Below are positions 52,288 through 61,400 of a DNA stretch of 64,000 nt, one piece after another. A program made the translations under genes and the position numbers. Source of the DNA: Alcanivorax sp. S6407 (GTDB lineage Bacteria; Pseudomonadota; Gammaproteobacteria; Pseudomonadales; Alcanivoracaceae); the NCBI RefSeq assembly GCF_023016115.1, contig NZ_JALKBH010000004.1:124001-188000 (forward strand). Direction: 5' to 3'. Position 1 is the stretch's first letter. Each line of letters starts with the position of its first letter. The notes under the pieces were generated by a model. The model was not told the origin of the DNA, ran no database searches, and saw nothing but the letters and a program-made list of their open reading frames with translations.

Positions 52288-53142
52288 ATGCAAGACCACA
52301 AGCAGCGCTTCCTCTTTCCAGATTCCGACATTCGCGGTGAGCTGGTACAGGTAGAAAGCAGCATCACCCGCATTCTGGAAGGCCACAGCTATCCGCTTGC
52401 GGTACAGGGGCTGATTGGCGAGGCGGTGGCCGCGGTGGCGCTGCTCGCCAGCACGCTGAAGTTCAAGGGGCGCCTGGCCCTGCAGGCCCAGGGCCACGGC
52501 CCGGTGTCCCTGCTGCTGGCCGAATGCACCAATGACGGTGAGCTGCGTGCGGTGGCCCGCCACAGCGATGGCCAGGACTGGAGCGAAGGGGATGTCCGCA
52601 CCCTGATTGGCGATGGCCACATGGTGATCACCATCATCCCGGAACAGGGCCAGCAATATCAGGGCATCGTGCCACTGGAAGGCGACACCCTGGCCCAGTG
52701 CCTGGAAGCCTACTTCCAGCAATCCGAACAGCTGCCCACCCGCCTGTGGCTGGCCAGCGGCAATAACCGCGCCGCCGGGCTGCTGCTGCAGCGCCTGCCC
52801 AACCAGATCGCCGGCACCGACGCCAACGGTCAGATGTGGGAACACCTGGAGGCCCTGGCCAGCACCCTGACCATGGAAGAGCTGCTCAACCTGGACGACC
52901 AGACCATCCTGCACCGCCTGTTCCACGACACCCCGCCCCAGCTGCCGGAGACCAACAGCCTCAAGTTCGGCTGCACCTGCTCCCGTGAACGCAACCGTAA
53001 CGCCCTGATTTCCCTGGGAATCGAGGAACTGCAGACGCTGCTGGACGAAGACGGCGAAGTGGAACTGACCTGCGACTTTTGTCGACATCAGGAGAAGTTC
53101 GACGCGGTGGATCTGGCGGAGATGATCAGGGAAATCAGTTAA
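52288..53142 (+). CDS. hslO: Redox-regulated chaperone Hsp33 (HslO)
   Basis: Cytosolic holdase of 284 residues, activated by oxidation. The N-terminal substrate domain shows [23 protein letters not shown] and [40 protein letters not shown]. The C-terminal zinc-switch has the four cysteines in [10 protein letters not shown] near 230 and [12 protein letters not shown] near 262. The last codons and stop overlap the first AGTTAAC heptad of the repeat element that follows. Confidence 0.95.
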   Translation: MQDHKQRFLFPDSDIRGELVQVESSITRILEGHSYPLAVQGLIGEAVAAVALLASTLKFKGRLALQAQGHGPVSLLLAECTNDGELRAVARHSDGQDWSEGDVRTLIGDGHMVITIIPEQGQQYQGIVPLEGDTLAQCLEAYFQQSEQLPTRLWLASGNNRAAGLLLQRLPNQIAGTDANGQMWEHLEALASTLTMEELLNLDDQTILHRLFHDTPPQLPETNSLKFGCTCSRERNRNALISLGIEELQTLLDEDGEVELTCDFCRHQEKFDAVDLAEMIREIS

Positions 53143-53298
53143 CAGTTAATAGTGAACAGTTAACAGCGGCGCGAACCCCGTCTTGGGGTTCCCACCCCCC
53201 GGAGGCCGCGTCCACCCTTGGGCGCGGCCTCCGGCATTTCGGCGCCTGACGGCCCAAAACCGCGCACTATTCACTGTTAACTGTTAACTATTCACTGT
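53137..53298. repeat. Inverted pair of AGTTAAC heptads enclosing two hairpins
   Basis: Four heptads (53137-53164: AGTTAAC, AGTTAAT, AGTGAAC, AGTTAAC) start inside the hslO stop. Five inverse heptads close the element at 53265-53298. CGGCGCG and CGCGC blocks flank the arms on the inside. Between them are stems GAACCCC/GGGGTTC (53173-53191) and GGAGGCCGCG/CGCGGCCTCC (53201-53232). Confidence 0.85.
53201..53232 (+). terminator. Hairpin after hslO
   Basis: A perfect 10-bp stem GGAGGCCGCG with a 12-base loop, followed by GGCATTTC. A smaller stem precedes it. This probably ends the yrfG-hslR-hslO transcript inside the heptad element. The rest of the 367-base gap to pckA (53299-53509) holds the pckA promoter but no gene. 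Confidence 0.6.
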
Positions 53299-53509
53299 CC
53301 CTGGCGCATGACCCGTCAGTCCGAAGGGGAATCGCCACTGTTTCAGATTTCTGGCATAATCGCGCGCCTGTGCTGACTGGAGCGTGCTCTGGTCACCCTT
53401 TGTCTTGCCCGCAGGCAGTAAAACGGGCACGAGACCGGCACTGTTACCCGCAATGCGAACCCGGTACGGAACACCACGCCGTGCCATGGCGATTAGCCCA
53501 GGAATGACC

Positions 53510-55054
53510 ATGACCGACCCGATTGTTTATAACGACCTCAGCCCAGCCCAGCTGGTAGAAATGGCTGTTCAGCGTAACGAAGGCCGCCTGTCCGACACCG
53601 GCGCCCTGGTGGTGGAAACCGGTCACCGTACCGGCCGCTCCCCCATGGACCGTTACATCGTTGACGAGCCGAGCACCAGCGAGCACATCCACTGGGGTGC
53701 CATCAACCGCCCCTTCCCGGCTGACAAGTTTGACGCGCTCTGGGATCGCGTTGCCGGCGCCACCGCCGAAAGCGACTCTTTCGTTTCCCACCTGCACGTG
53801 GGTGCCGACTCTGATCATTACCTGGCGGTAAAAGTGACTGCGCAGACCGCGTGGCACAACCTGTTCGCCAACACCATGTTCATCCGCCCGGAAAAATACA
53901 ATCCGCGCAGCAAGGAAGAATGGCAGATCCTGCACGCCCCGCACTTCCAGTGCGAGCCGGAGCGTGACGGCACCAACTCCGATGGCTGCGTGATCCTCAA
54001 CTTTGCCCAGCGCAAGGTGCTGATCGCCGGCATGCGTTACGCCGGTGAAATGAAGAAAGCCATGTTCTCCGTACAGAACTTCCTGCTGCCGGAAAAAGAC
54101 GTGCTGCCGATGCACTGCTCCGCCAACGTGGGCGAAGACGGCGACGTGGCCCTGTTCTTCGGCCTGTCCGGCACCGGCAAGACCACCCTGTCCGCCGATC
54201 CCGCCCGTTACCTGATCGGTGACGACGAGCACGGCTGGGGCAAGGACGTAGTCTTCAACATCGAAGGCGGCTGCTACGCCAAGTGTATCGACCTGAGCCA
54301 GAAGAACGAGCCGGTGATCTGGGACGCCATCAAGTTCGGCGCGGTACTGGAAAACGTCATCATCAATGACGAATCCCGCACCGCCGACTACACCGACGTG
54401 TCCCTGACCCAGAACACCCGTGCCGCCTATCCGCTGGAAAACATCGACAAGAAAGTCGAAGCCAACCGCGCTGGCGAACCCAAGCACATCATCTTCCTGA
54501 CCTGCGACCTGACCGGCGTACTGCCGCCTGTCTCCAAGCTGACCAAGGAAGCGGCCGCTTACCACTTCCTGAGTGGCTACACCGCGCTGGTCGGTTCCAC
54601 CGAAATGGGCTCTGGCGGTGGCATCAAGAGCACCTTCTCCACCTGTTTCGGCGCCCCGTTCTTCCCCCGTCGTGCCGGTGAGTACGCCGAGCTGCTGATC
54701 AAGCGCATGGAAGAATTCGGTTCCAAGGTTTACCTGGTCAACACTGGCTGGACCGGCGGTCCTTACGGTGAAGGCGAGCGCTTCAGCATCCCCACCACCC
54801 GTGGTGTGGTCACTGCGATCCTGTCCGGCGATCTGGACGAAGCGGAAACCGAGCACCTGGAGATCATCAACCTGGACGTGCCGAAAGTGGTTCCCGGCGT
54901 CGACAGCAACCTGCTGCAGCCCAAGAACACCTGGGCCAACCCGGAAAACTACGAAGCACGCGCCCGCGATCTGGCCGAACAGTTCGAGAAGAACTTCGCC
55001 GAGAAATACGCGGATGTGTCCGACGAGATTCGCGCTGCCGGCCCCAAGGCCTGA
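53510..55054 (+). CDS. pckA: Phosphoenolpyruvate carboxykinase (ATP) PckA
   Basis: Gluconeogenic enzyme, oxaloacetate + ATP to PEP + CO2 + ADP, 514 residues. Motifs are [20 protein letters not shown] near 28, [26 protein letters not shown] with the P-loop near 218-226, LIGDDEHGW near 236, and the adenine-binding [20 protein letters not shown] near 415. The lengths and motifs are those of the ATP-dependent type. ATG 53510 follows AGGA at 7 bases. It lies downstream of hslO, as in E. coli, but in its own unit. It would be essential when growing on alkanes or fatty acids. Confidence 0.95.
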   Translation: MTDPIVYNDLSPAQLVEMAVQRNEGRLSDTGALVVETGHRTGRSPMDRYIVDEPSTSEHIHWGAINRPFPADKFDALWDRVAGATAESDSFVSHLHVGADSDHYLAVKVTAQTAWHNLFANTMFIRPEKYNPRSKEEWQILHAPHFQCEPERDGTNSDGCVILNFAQRKVLIAGMRYAGEMKKAMFSVQNFLLPEKDVLPMHCSANVGEDGDVALFFGLSGTGKTTLSADPARYLIGDDEHGWGKDVVFNIEGGCYAKCIDLSQKNEPVIWDAIKFGAVLENVIINDESRTADYTDVSLTQNTRAAYPLENIDKKVEANRAGEPKHIIFLTCDLTGVLPPVSKLTKEAAAYHFLSGYTALVGSTEMGSGGGIKSTFSTCFGAPFFPRRAGEYAELLIKRMEEFGSKVYLVNTGWTGGPYGEGERFSIPTTRGVVTAILSGDLDEAETEHLEIINLDVPKVVPGVDSNLLQPKNTWANPENYEARARDLAEQFEKNFAEKYADVSDEIRAAGPKA

Positions 55055-55074
55055 GCGGAGTGAGTTGCTGAAAG

Positions 55075-55098
55075 AGCCCGCCACCGGCGGGCTTTTTC
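55075..55098 (+). terminator. pckA terminator
   Basis: AGCCCGCC and GGCGGGCT (8-bp stem, loop ACC) followed by TTTTTCTTT, 21 bases after the pckA stop. A standard rho-independent terminator. Confidence 0.9.
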
Positions 55099-55310
55099 TT
55101 TATCGCCCATGGTGCAGACCCGCGCCATCGGGAAGATAAGGATTTTCCAGTTCGACCCACGCACCGTCCCGGGTTGAGCTTTGCATTTCCGGCGCAGCAA
55201 CCTCTGCACCGGCCGCCCCAAAAGGGCCTGCCTTTGAAGAATAATTCAGAAAAGCCAAATGAATTAGCACGGTCGCCATCCTGTAAATGGCGCACCTGAC
55301 AGGAGCTTCA

Positions 55311-56603
55311 ATGAGCAAACCCAAGATTGTTGTCGTTGGCGGTGGTGCCGGCGGCTTGCCTCTCGTCACCCGCCTGGGCCGCAAGCTCGGTCGCGTCGGT
55401 AACGCCGATGTCACCCTGGTGGATTCCTCCAGCATCCATGTCTGGAAGCCCCGCTTCCACGAAGTGGCTACTGGCGCCATCGATGCGGATCTGGATGCGG
55501 TGGACTACCGCGCCCATGCCCAGCTGAATCACTACCGCTTCGAGCCAGGCACCCTCACCCAGGTGGATACCGCGGGCCAGCAACTCACCCTCGCCCCGTT
55601 GTTCGATGAACACGGCAAGGAAGTGCTGCCCGAGCGCAAGCTGGACTACGATTACCTGGTGCTGGCCACCGGCAGCCAGAGCAACGACTTCGGCACCCCC
55701 GGCGTGCGCGACAACTGCCTGTTCATGGACAGCCGCACCCAGGCAGAACGTTTCCGTGAGCGTTTCCTGAATGCCTGCCTGCATGCCAACTACGAAGGCA
55801 AACCCGTCTCTGTCGCCATCGTTGGTGGCGGCGCCACCGGTGTAGAACTGGCAGCCGAACTGCATCATGCCGTGTCCATGCTCAACTTCTACGGCCACGA
55901 CAAGCTGGATCGCAAACACCTGCAGGTAGACATCATCGAAGCCGCGCCACGGATTCTGCCGGTACTCAGTGAGCGCGTCTCTGCCACCGCCACCAAACGC
56001 CTGGAAGCGCTGGGCGTGAAGGTGCGCACCAGTGTCATGGTCGCCGAAGCCACTGAAGAAGCCTTCGTGCCGAAAGACGGCGACCCCATCAAGGCCGACC
56101 TGCTGGTGTGGGCCGCCGGGGTGAAATGTCCGGAATGGCTCGGCCAGATCGATGGCCTCACCACCAACCGCATCAACCAGGTGGAAGTGGAACCGACCCT
56201 GCAGGCCAAAGGCCACAAGAATATCTTCATCATCGGTGACGCCGCCTTCCTGATCCCGGAAGGCGCCGAACGCCCGATCCCGCCGCGCGCCCAGTCTGCC
56301 CAGCAGATGGCCCAGCACACCGCCCGCAGCCTGCAACAGTTGCTGATGAACCGCGAACCGCGCCCGTTCGAATACAAGGACCACGGCTCGCTGGTATCGC
56401 TGTCCAACTACAGCTCCGTGGGCATGCTGATGGGCAACCTGAAAGGCGGCAACTTCTTCGTGGAAGGCTGGCTGGCGAGAATGATGTACATCAGCCTGTA
56501 CCGCATGCACCAGGCCGCGCTGTACGGCTGGCCGAGAACGGTGATGCTGCTGATCGCCGGGCGCTTTAACAAGCTGGTTCGGCCGCGGTTGAAACTGCAT
56601 TAA
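55311..56603 (+). CDS. ndh: Type II NADH dehydrogenase (NDH-2)
   Basis: Membrane-associated flavoprotein of 430 residues that oxidises NADH and reduces quinone without proton pumping. The FAD site is IVVVGGGAGGLPLVTRLG at about 5-22 and the NADH site VAIVGGGATGVELAAELHHA near 170. LLVWAAGVKCPEWL and the FAD C-terminal motif IFIIGDAAFL follow. The C terminus (EGWLARMMYISLYRMHQAALYGWPRTVMLL) is the amphipathic membrane anchor. AGGAG precedes ATG 55311. Monocistronic as far as seen. Confidence 0.93.
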   Translation: MSKPKIVVVGGGAGGLPLVTRLGRKLGRVGNADVTLVDSSSIHVWKPRFHEVATGAIDADLDAVDYRAHAQLNHYRFEPGTLTQVDTAGQQLTLAPLFDEHGKEVLPERKLDYDYLVLATGSQSNDFGTPGVRDNCLFMDSRTQAERFRERFLNACLHANYEGKPVSVAIVGGGATGVELAAELHHAVSMLNFYGHDKLDRKHLQVDIIEAAPRILPVLSERVSATATKRLEALGVKVRTSVMVAEATEEAFVPKDGDPIKADLLVWAAGVKCPEWLGQIDGLTTNRINQVEVEPTLQAKGHKNIFIIGDAAFLIPEGAERPIPPRAQSAQQMAQHTARSLQQLLMNREPRPFEYKDHGSLVSLSNYSSVGMLMGNLKGGNFFVEGWLARMMYISLYRMHQAALYGWPRTVMLLIAGRFNKLVRPRLKLH

Positions 56604-56610
56604 AGGGCGA

Positions 56611-56714
56611 GTTGAAAGTTTAAAGTTCAAAGTTGAAAAGCGCGGGACAGGCACGACTAATCGACAACGCCCATCCCGCGCCCCCTCGCAGTAGGAGCCT
56701 GCCTGCAGGCGATC
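56611..56714. repeat. AGTTTAA heptads plus REP-like palindrome after ndh
   Basis: Four AGTTNAA heptads (about 56611-56638) start 8 bases after the ndh stop. A GCGCGG block comes next, then CCCGCGCC and a REP-like 24-mer (56691-56714, GTAGGAGCCTGCCTGCAGGC then GATC). The order and spacing copy the left half of the element at 37907-38194. The remaining gap to 56877 holds a short stem and the direct repeat at 56798-56832. Confidence 0.8.
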
Positions 56715-56797
56715 TTTTTGCTTGCAGGCATAGTCAGGGGCATGGAGCGCTCCCACAAAGAGGTCGTTCCTGATTAGGGCGACCTTTTTATTTTTGT

Positions 56798-56832
56798 AGG
56801 AGTTCCACTTGAGGGACGAACGCGCGCAGCGC
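56798..56832. repeat. Direct repeat flanking the ankyrin gene, left copy
   Basis: A 35-base sequence starting AGGAGTTCCACTTGAGGGAC recurs in the same orientation at 58228-58262 with three substitutions. The two copies bracket the ankyrin gene at a distance of about 1.4 kb. Confidence 0.75.
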
Positions 56833-56877
56833 AAAACCGCCGGCAGGCGACCTGTCTGTTGGCACAACGGACCCTCA

Positions 56878-58125
56878 TCAACGCTGTTGGCTTAACCCCT
56901 TTATCTCTGCCATGAGATAGGCTTCATTTTCTGGCTTACCATTTTCCCTGGCATAATCGACTGCCGTTGAGCCCTGCACATCCTCAAGCATCGGATCCGC
57001 ACCATACTCCAGCAATAGCTTTATCATTTTTATATCGGCGTGTTGAGCCGCATGCATCAAAGGTGTGCGCTGCCATTTTTTAATACCCACACAATAGGAA
57101 GGCGCGCGGTAGATGGCATACTTTTCCAGTTGATATGCATGGTTCGCATCCGCTCCGCCCACCAACAACACCCTGGCACTCTCAAGCTCGCCGAACTCCA
57201 CCGCATAATAAAGTGAGGTTTTCCCAAAAACATTTTGGTGATCAGGGGCGAACCCCGCCTGCAGCAGCGTCTTCAAATAATCCGGGCTATTGATCACTAT
57301 CGAGAGAGGAGACTCCGATCTTGTTCTATCATTCTTGGCCGATGGGGAAATTGAATTCGCCAGAGTGGCAACAACGGAGATAGACGGGGAGTGAAATAGC
57401 AGCCTGCGCAGGCTATTAAGCTTTTGCGCATCAGAAGCCAGATCCAACCCCGCCAAAAACCGGTCATATTGCCCCTGTATTGCCTCAGCCGTGTAATCAA
57501 CCTGCGCTTCTGGCTGCCAATCATGGCGGTAACGACCAAAGCCATATTCAGATATGGATGACAGTGCCCGGTCTGCATATCGCTCCGCAGTTTCAGCGTT
57601 AACCGGATGGTTATCCAGATACCATTGAACCAACTGAGGCCTGATTCTTTTCAACTCTGCCTGATAAGCCAGGTAGAGAGCCCTATTATGGCGACTGTAA
57701 TAGCTCCACTCTTCAAAATACCTTTCTCTCTTGCCTTCTCTTGCTTCGCGAATCTTTTTTTGTTCCGGCATTTCCTGCCATTCATGCGTGTAGTACCCGA
57801 GCTGCGATAAATCGAACTGAAAGTATCTCCAGCGCGCATAAGCCATTGATCCTGTACAGTGAGGCAACCCCCACTTTGAAGGCTGCCGAATACTTCCCGC
57901 CATAGACAAAATTGTTTTCAGGAAAGACTGCTGCGAAAGACTCTTTGGGCAACCATAATCAACTTCATTCGGAGAACCATGCCCCGTACCCAAGTCAGCC
58001 CCCGAGGAAAAGACGAGCTCTGGAAAGGCCTCCATTTCCTCGCAGGTAATCTTCTTATCATCCCAGGGACTTTCATCCGCAGTTGCCACCCCCGACAGCA
58101 GCATCAACACAACCAAAATCTTCAT
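56878..58125 (-). CDS. Exported ankyrin-repeat protein
   Basis: Predicted periplasmic protein of about 415 residues. The signal peptide is MKILVVLMLLSGVATA from ATG 58125; two further ATGs just upstream are possible. The first 250 residues have no recognised fold and are rich in Tyr, Arg and Glu (helical, YYSRHNRALYLAYQAELKRIRPQLVQWYL). The last 130 residues form three to four ankyrin repeats (FGKTSLYYAVEFGELESARVLLVGGADANH, RTPLMHAAQHADIKMIKLLLEYGADP, STAVDYARENG). Base composition is clearly richer in A+T than its neighbours, and direct repeats flank it, so recent acquisition is likely. Partner unknown. Confidence 0.78.
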   Translation of the reverse strand: MKILVVLMLLSGVATADESPWDDKKITCEEMEAFPELVFSSGADLGTGHGSPNEVDYGCPKSLSQQSFLKTILSMAGSIRQPSKWGLPHCTGSMAYARWRYFQFDLSQLGYYTHEWQEMPEQKKIREAREGKRERYFEEWSYYSRHNRALYLAYQAELKRIRPQLVQWYLDNHPVNAETAERYADRALSSISEYGFGRYRHDWQPEAQVDYTAEAIQGQYDRFLAGLDLASDAQKLNSLRRLLFHSPSISVVATLANSISPSAKNDRTRSESPLSIVINSPDYLKTLLQAGFAPDHQNVFGKTSLYYAVEFGELESARVLLVGGADANHAYQLEKYAIYRAPSYCVGIKKWQRTPLMHAAQHADIKMIKLLLEYGADPMLEDVQGSTAVDYARENGKPENEAYLMAEIKGLSQQR

Positions 58126-58227
58126 AAACATCCGCATCCATTCAGACGATCCTGAATTCAAACAAATCGCGTCAGCATTTAACACCCACAAAAGATTCAG
58201 CATTCACAACACTCGTGGAGAGATACA

Positions 58228-58262
58228 AGGAGTTCCGCTTGAGGGACGAACGCGCGAAGTGC
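58228..58262. repeat. Direct repeat flanking the ankyrin gene, right copy
   Basis: Right copy of the 35-base repeat (AGGAGTTCCGCTTGAGGGAC and on), same orientation as 56798-56832. It lies just upstream of the ankyrin gene start. Confidence 0.75.
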
Positions 58263-58305
58263 GGCCCCGAAGGGGTGAGCGCAGCGAATCACTGGAATTC
58301 CAACA

Positions 58306-58338
58306 AAAAAGGCCGCCCCGGTTAGGGGCGGCCTTTTT
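58306..58338. terminator. Strong bidirectional terminator
   Basis: AAAAAGGCCGCCCC and GGGGCGGCCTTTTT (14-bp perfect stem, loop GGTTA), further enclosed by CAACA/TGTTG. It would end the long minus-strand OmpA/barrel transcript coming from 58497. Confidence 0.9.
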
Positions 58339-58363
58339 CTGTTGGGTCTCTCTGTGTACTTGG

Positions 58364-58497
58364 GCCTGCCTGCAAGCAAAAGATCGCCTGCAGGCAGGCT
58401 CCTACGGCGTGCTTGGTGCGCGGGCAGAGTCGGCGACGTTTACCGCCCAACTTCTTCCGCGCCTCGTAGCTCACAGCTCGTCGCTAGCAGCTGCTTT
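58364..58497. repeat. REP-like pair plus AGCT heptad arm after the OmpA/barrel gene
   Basis: A partial REP (58364-58378) faces a full inverse REP (58382-58405). Next come GCGCGGGC and CCGCGCC blocks, and an arm of four to five AGCT-type heptads (58463-58497) that abuts the stop of the long gene. The 371-base gap 58126-58496 contains these, a terminator and a direct repeat, with no gene. Confidence 0.75.
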
Positions 58498-61400
58498 TAA
58501 ATCTTGCCCACCAGGTTGATAAACGCCCCTTCATGATCGTAATCCAGATCGGTCAGATCATCAGAGAAGGTGCTGAAGTTATAGCCCACACCGAACTTGA
58601 TGTTGTCGTTCAGGTGACGGTAGATCGCAGTCAGCACACCGCTCTTGCTGTCTTCAGCGTCCGGCAGATCCAGCAGACGCCCTTCGATGGTGGCATCCCA
58701 CTTGCGGATGAAGTGCCAGTCGATGCGTGCCACATACAGGCTGGCACGGCTGTCGAAGAACTCCGGATCGGCCCGGTCCTGGCTGATCTGGCCGAGACGG
58801 TAGGCGTACTTGCCACCAATGCTCCAGCGACGGGTCAGGTCATAGATCGCATCCAGGGAAAGGATGTGACTCTTCTGGATGAACTCGGTGCTGGTGTTGT
58901 TCACGGTCACCTGATCCGCCGTGGGCAGGTTGTAGAAGTAGGTGTACTTGGCCAGCAGGTTGAGGCGGTCGTTGTACACCGGACGGTAACCGTAGCCGAA
59001 GATGGCTTCGATGAAGCGACCATCATAGAAGTCACCCAATGAACTCTGGCTGTCGGAGTAGTTGAGACGGCCAATCAGGCGCCAGTCCGGGGTGAACTGG
59101 TACTTGAGGCTGTTCTTGGTGAGCCAGGTCTTGCGCTCGGAATCCGACAGGTCAGGCGCCTCCAGCGTATCGATACGGTATTCGAACACGCTGGCCATCT
59201 GCACTGCGTTGTGGCCGTAGCCCACCTTGGCGCCAAAGGCCTGACGCTCCTGCTCGGCGCCGGTCTGGCGATCCCGCAGGGTACCGAAGTCCAGACTCGC
59301 GCCGTAGTTCCAGCGGTCGTTGGGAGCGATATCGATACCGGTGGCATGGGTCAGGCCGGTGGGCACATCACCATGGGTGTAACGCTCTTCCAGGTACACA
59401 CTGGTGGTATCGGAATAACGACTGCGCACACCGGTGGCCATGTTGCCGCGACGGGCACGCACACCATTGTCACTGCGCTCATTCTCCAGCGCATAGTTCA
59501 GGTACAGGTTGCTGCGATCGGACACCTGGAACTCGGTACCGGCCTGGGCACCGACACCCAGATCACCACCGGACACTTCACCATTGGTGCGCCAGCGATC
59601 AGTGATACGCAATTCACCACCGGCACCCAGACGGCCATTGTCTTCCTGGTTACCATCCTTGGACGCTGTGCCCTGGGCATAACCGTAGGCCGCCCAGCGA
59701 TCCAGGGAATCATAGTCACCACGCAACACCACATCGGTGCGGTCACCTTCCACCTGGGTCAAAGGCACCACCACGGATTTGTCTTCGCGTTTTTCCTGAC
59801 GCACACCGGCACTGACCTGCCACTGCTCGTTGAGCTGCTGGGCCACGTTCAGTTCGGCGGCACTGCTTTCCAGACCCTGTTCCTGCTCAACCGTATCTAC
59901 CTTCACGGTCACATCGGTGCGCTCGGTCACCGGCACGACGACGGTGGCGCCCACCTGCTCGGTGTCCTTGGCGGTAATCTGGCCCGGCGCGGAATAACCG
60001 GCTTCCACTTCCTGACGATAGGCGGTCATGGTGCCGTCCCAGGCCTTGTCCCACACTTCACGGAAGCTGACACTGGCGTCCACACGGTTGGCATCAGCGG
60101 TGATGTCTTCACCCGGCAGCGCGCCATTGCTGACACCGGCAAAGTTGTAGCCGCCATCGGTGGAGAAGAAGGTCGAATTGTCGGAGCCTTCGGTGCTGGC
60201 AAACTCGGTCTTCAACCAGGTCCGTGCACTCTTGCGGAAGGTCAGGTCGGCACTGCCCAGATCACTGTTGCCTTCTTCGCTGGAGTTGCTGCCGGTCAGG
60301 CCCAGTTTCACATGGTCGCCGAACCAGTAGTGCATCCGGCCACCCTGGGACAGATCGCTGGTATCTTCAAAACTGAAGGTGTACTCGTAGCGGGCTACCA
60401 GGAACACATCGTTGCCACTGCCAGCATCGGTGGAAACCAGCAGTTCATCAGCCATCTTCGGCGACAGGGGCTCGTTGAGCATCACCCGGCCTTGCAGATA
60501 GTCGATATCGTAATCGATACCCGGCACCAGGTTTTTCACTGCCAGCACAATGCCGGAATCCTTGTCGCGGACTTCCACACGAACCCGGTCTGAGCCTTCC
60601 AGCACATCCAGGTGACGCAGGTAGTAGAGCGAGCCACCGGTGCCACGGAACTCGTCGCGGCCGGCAATGGTGCCCGGATCGGCGACGAAGCCATCGATCA
60701 TGAAGCGCTGCTCACCGAAGCTGGTCACGCCGGCGGATTCGTAGTGCAACTTACCCCCGTACAGGCTGCGGTCCACCTGCGCGAGTGTGGTGTCCAGATA
60801 ACTGGTATGGAAGTTACCCCACATACCGTAGTCATCATCACGCTGCACTTTCAGATAGAACTTGCCGAGGGTCGGCGCGCCATCTTCCACGGTGCTGTCG
60901 TCACCGTAGGTGGGGAAGTAGTAGTCCGGATCAATACGACGGAACAGGGCATCCGGTGACTTGTCCATGAAGCCGGAGAACAGGTCATCCACCGGGCCAT
61001 CCAGGGTGTCGGCACTGGACGTCAGCTGCCAGTTGTCACCGAACTTGCCGCGGGTGTAGTAAGCCAGACGACCGTAAAGATTGAACTTGTCGTCATAGTA
61101 TTCATCATCGGTGACCAGCTTGGCCGGGCCATCGGTTTCACCATAGGACGCGGTCACATCCGCCACACCCACGTAGAACCAATCATTTTTCTGCAGTTCC
61201 AGATCACGCAGGAACAGGTCACCGTTACCTTCGTTATCGATCACCGCCACTTCCACGGTATGCAGCCCTGGCGGCAGGATCTCTTCCACCGCAAACTCAC
61301 CTTCGGTGGCAACGGGCACACTGCGACCGGCCACAAATACTTCACGGCCTTCCGGGATTTCACTGCCGTAGACGCGGATGGTGCCGCCATCCAGCGGAAT

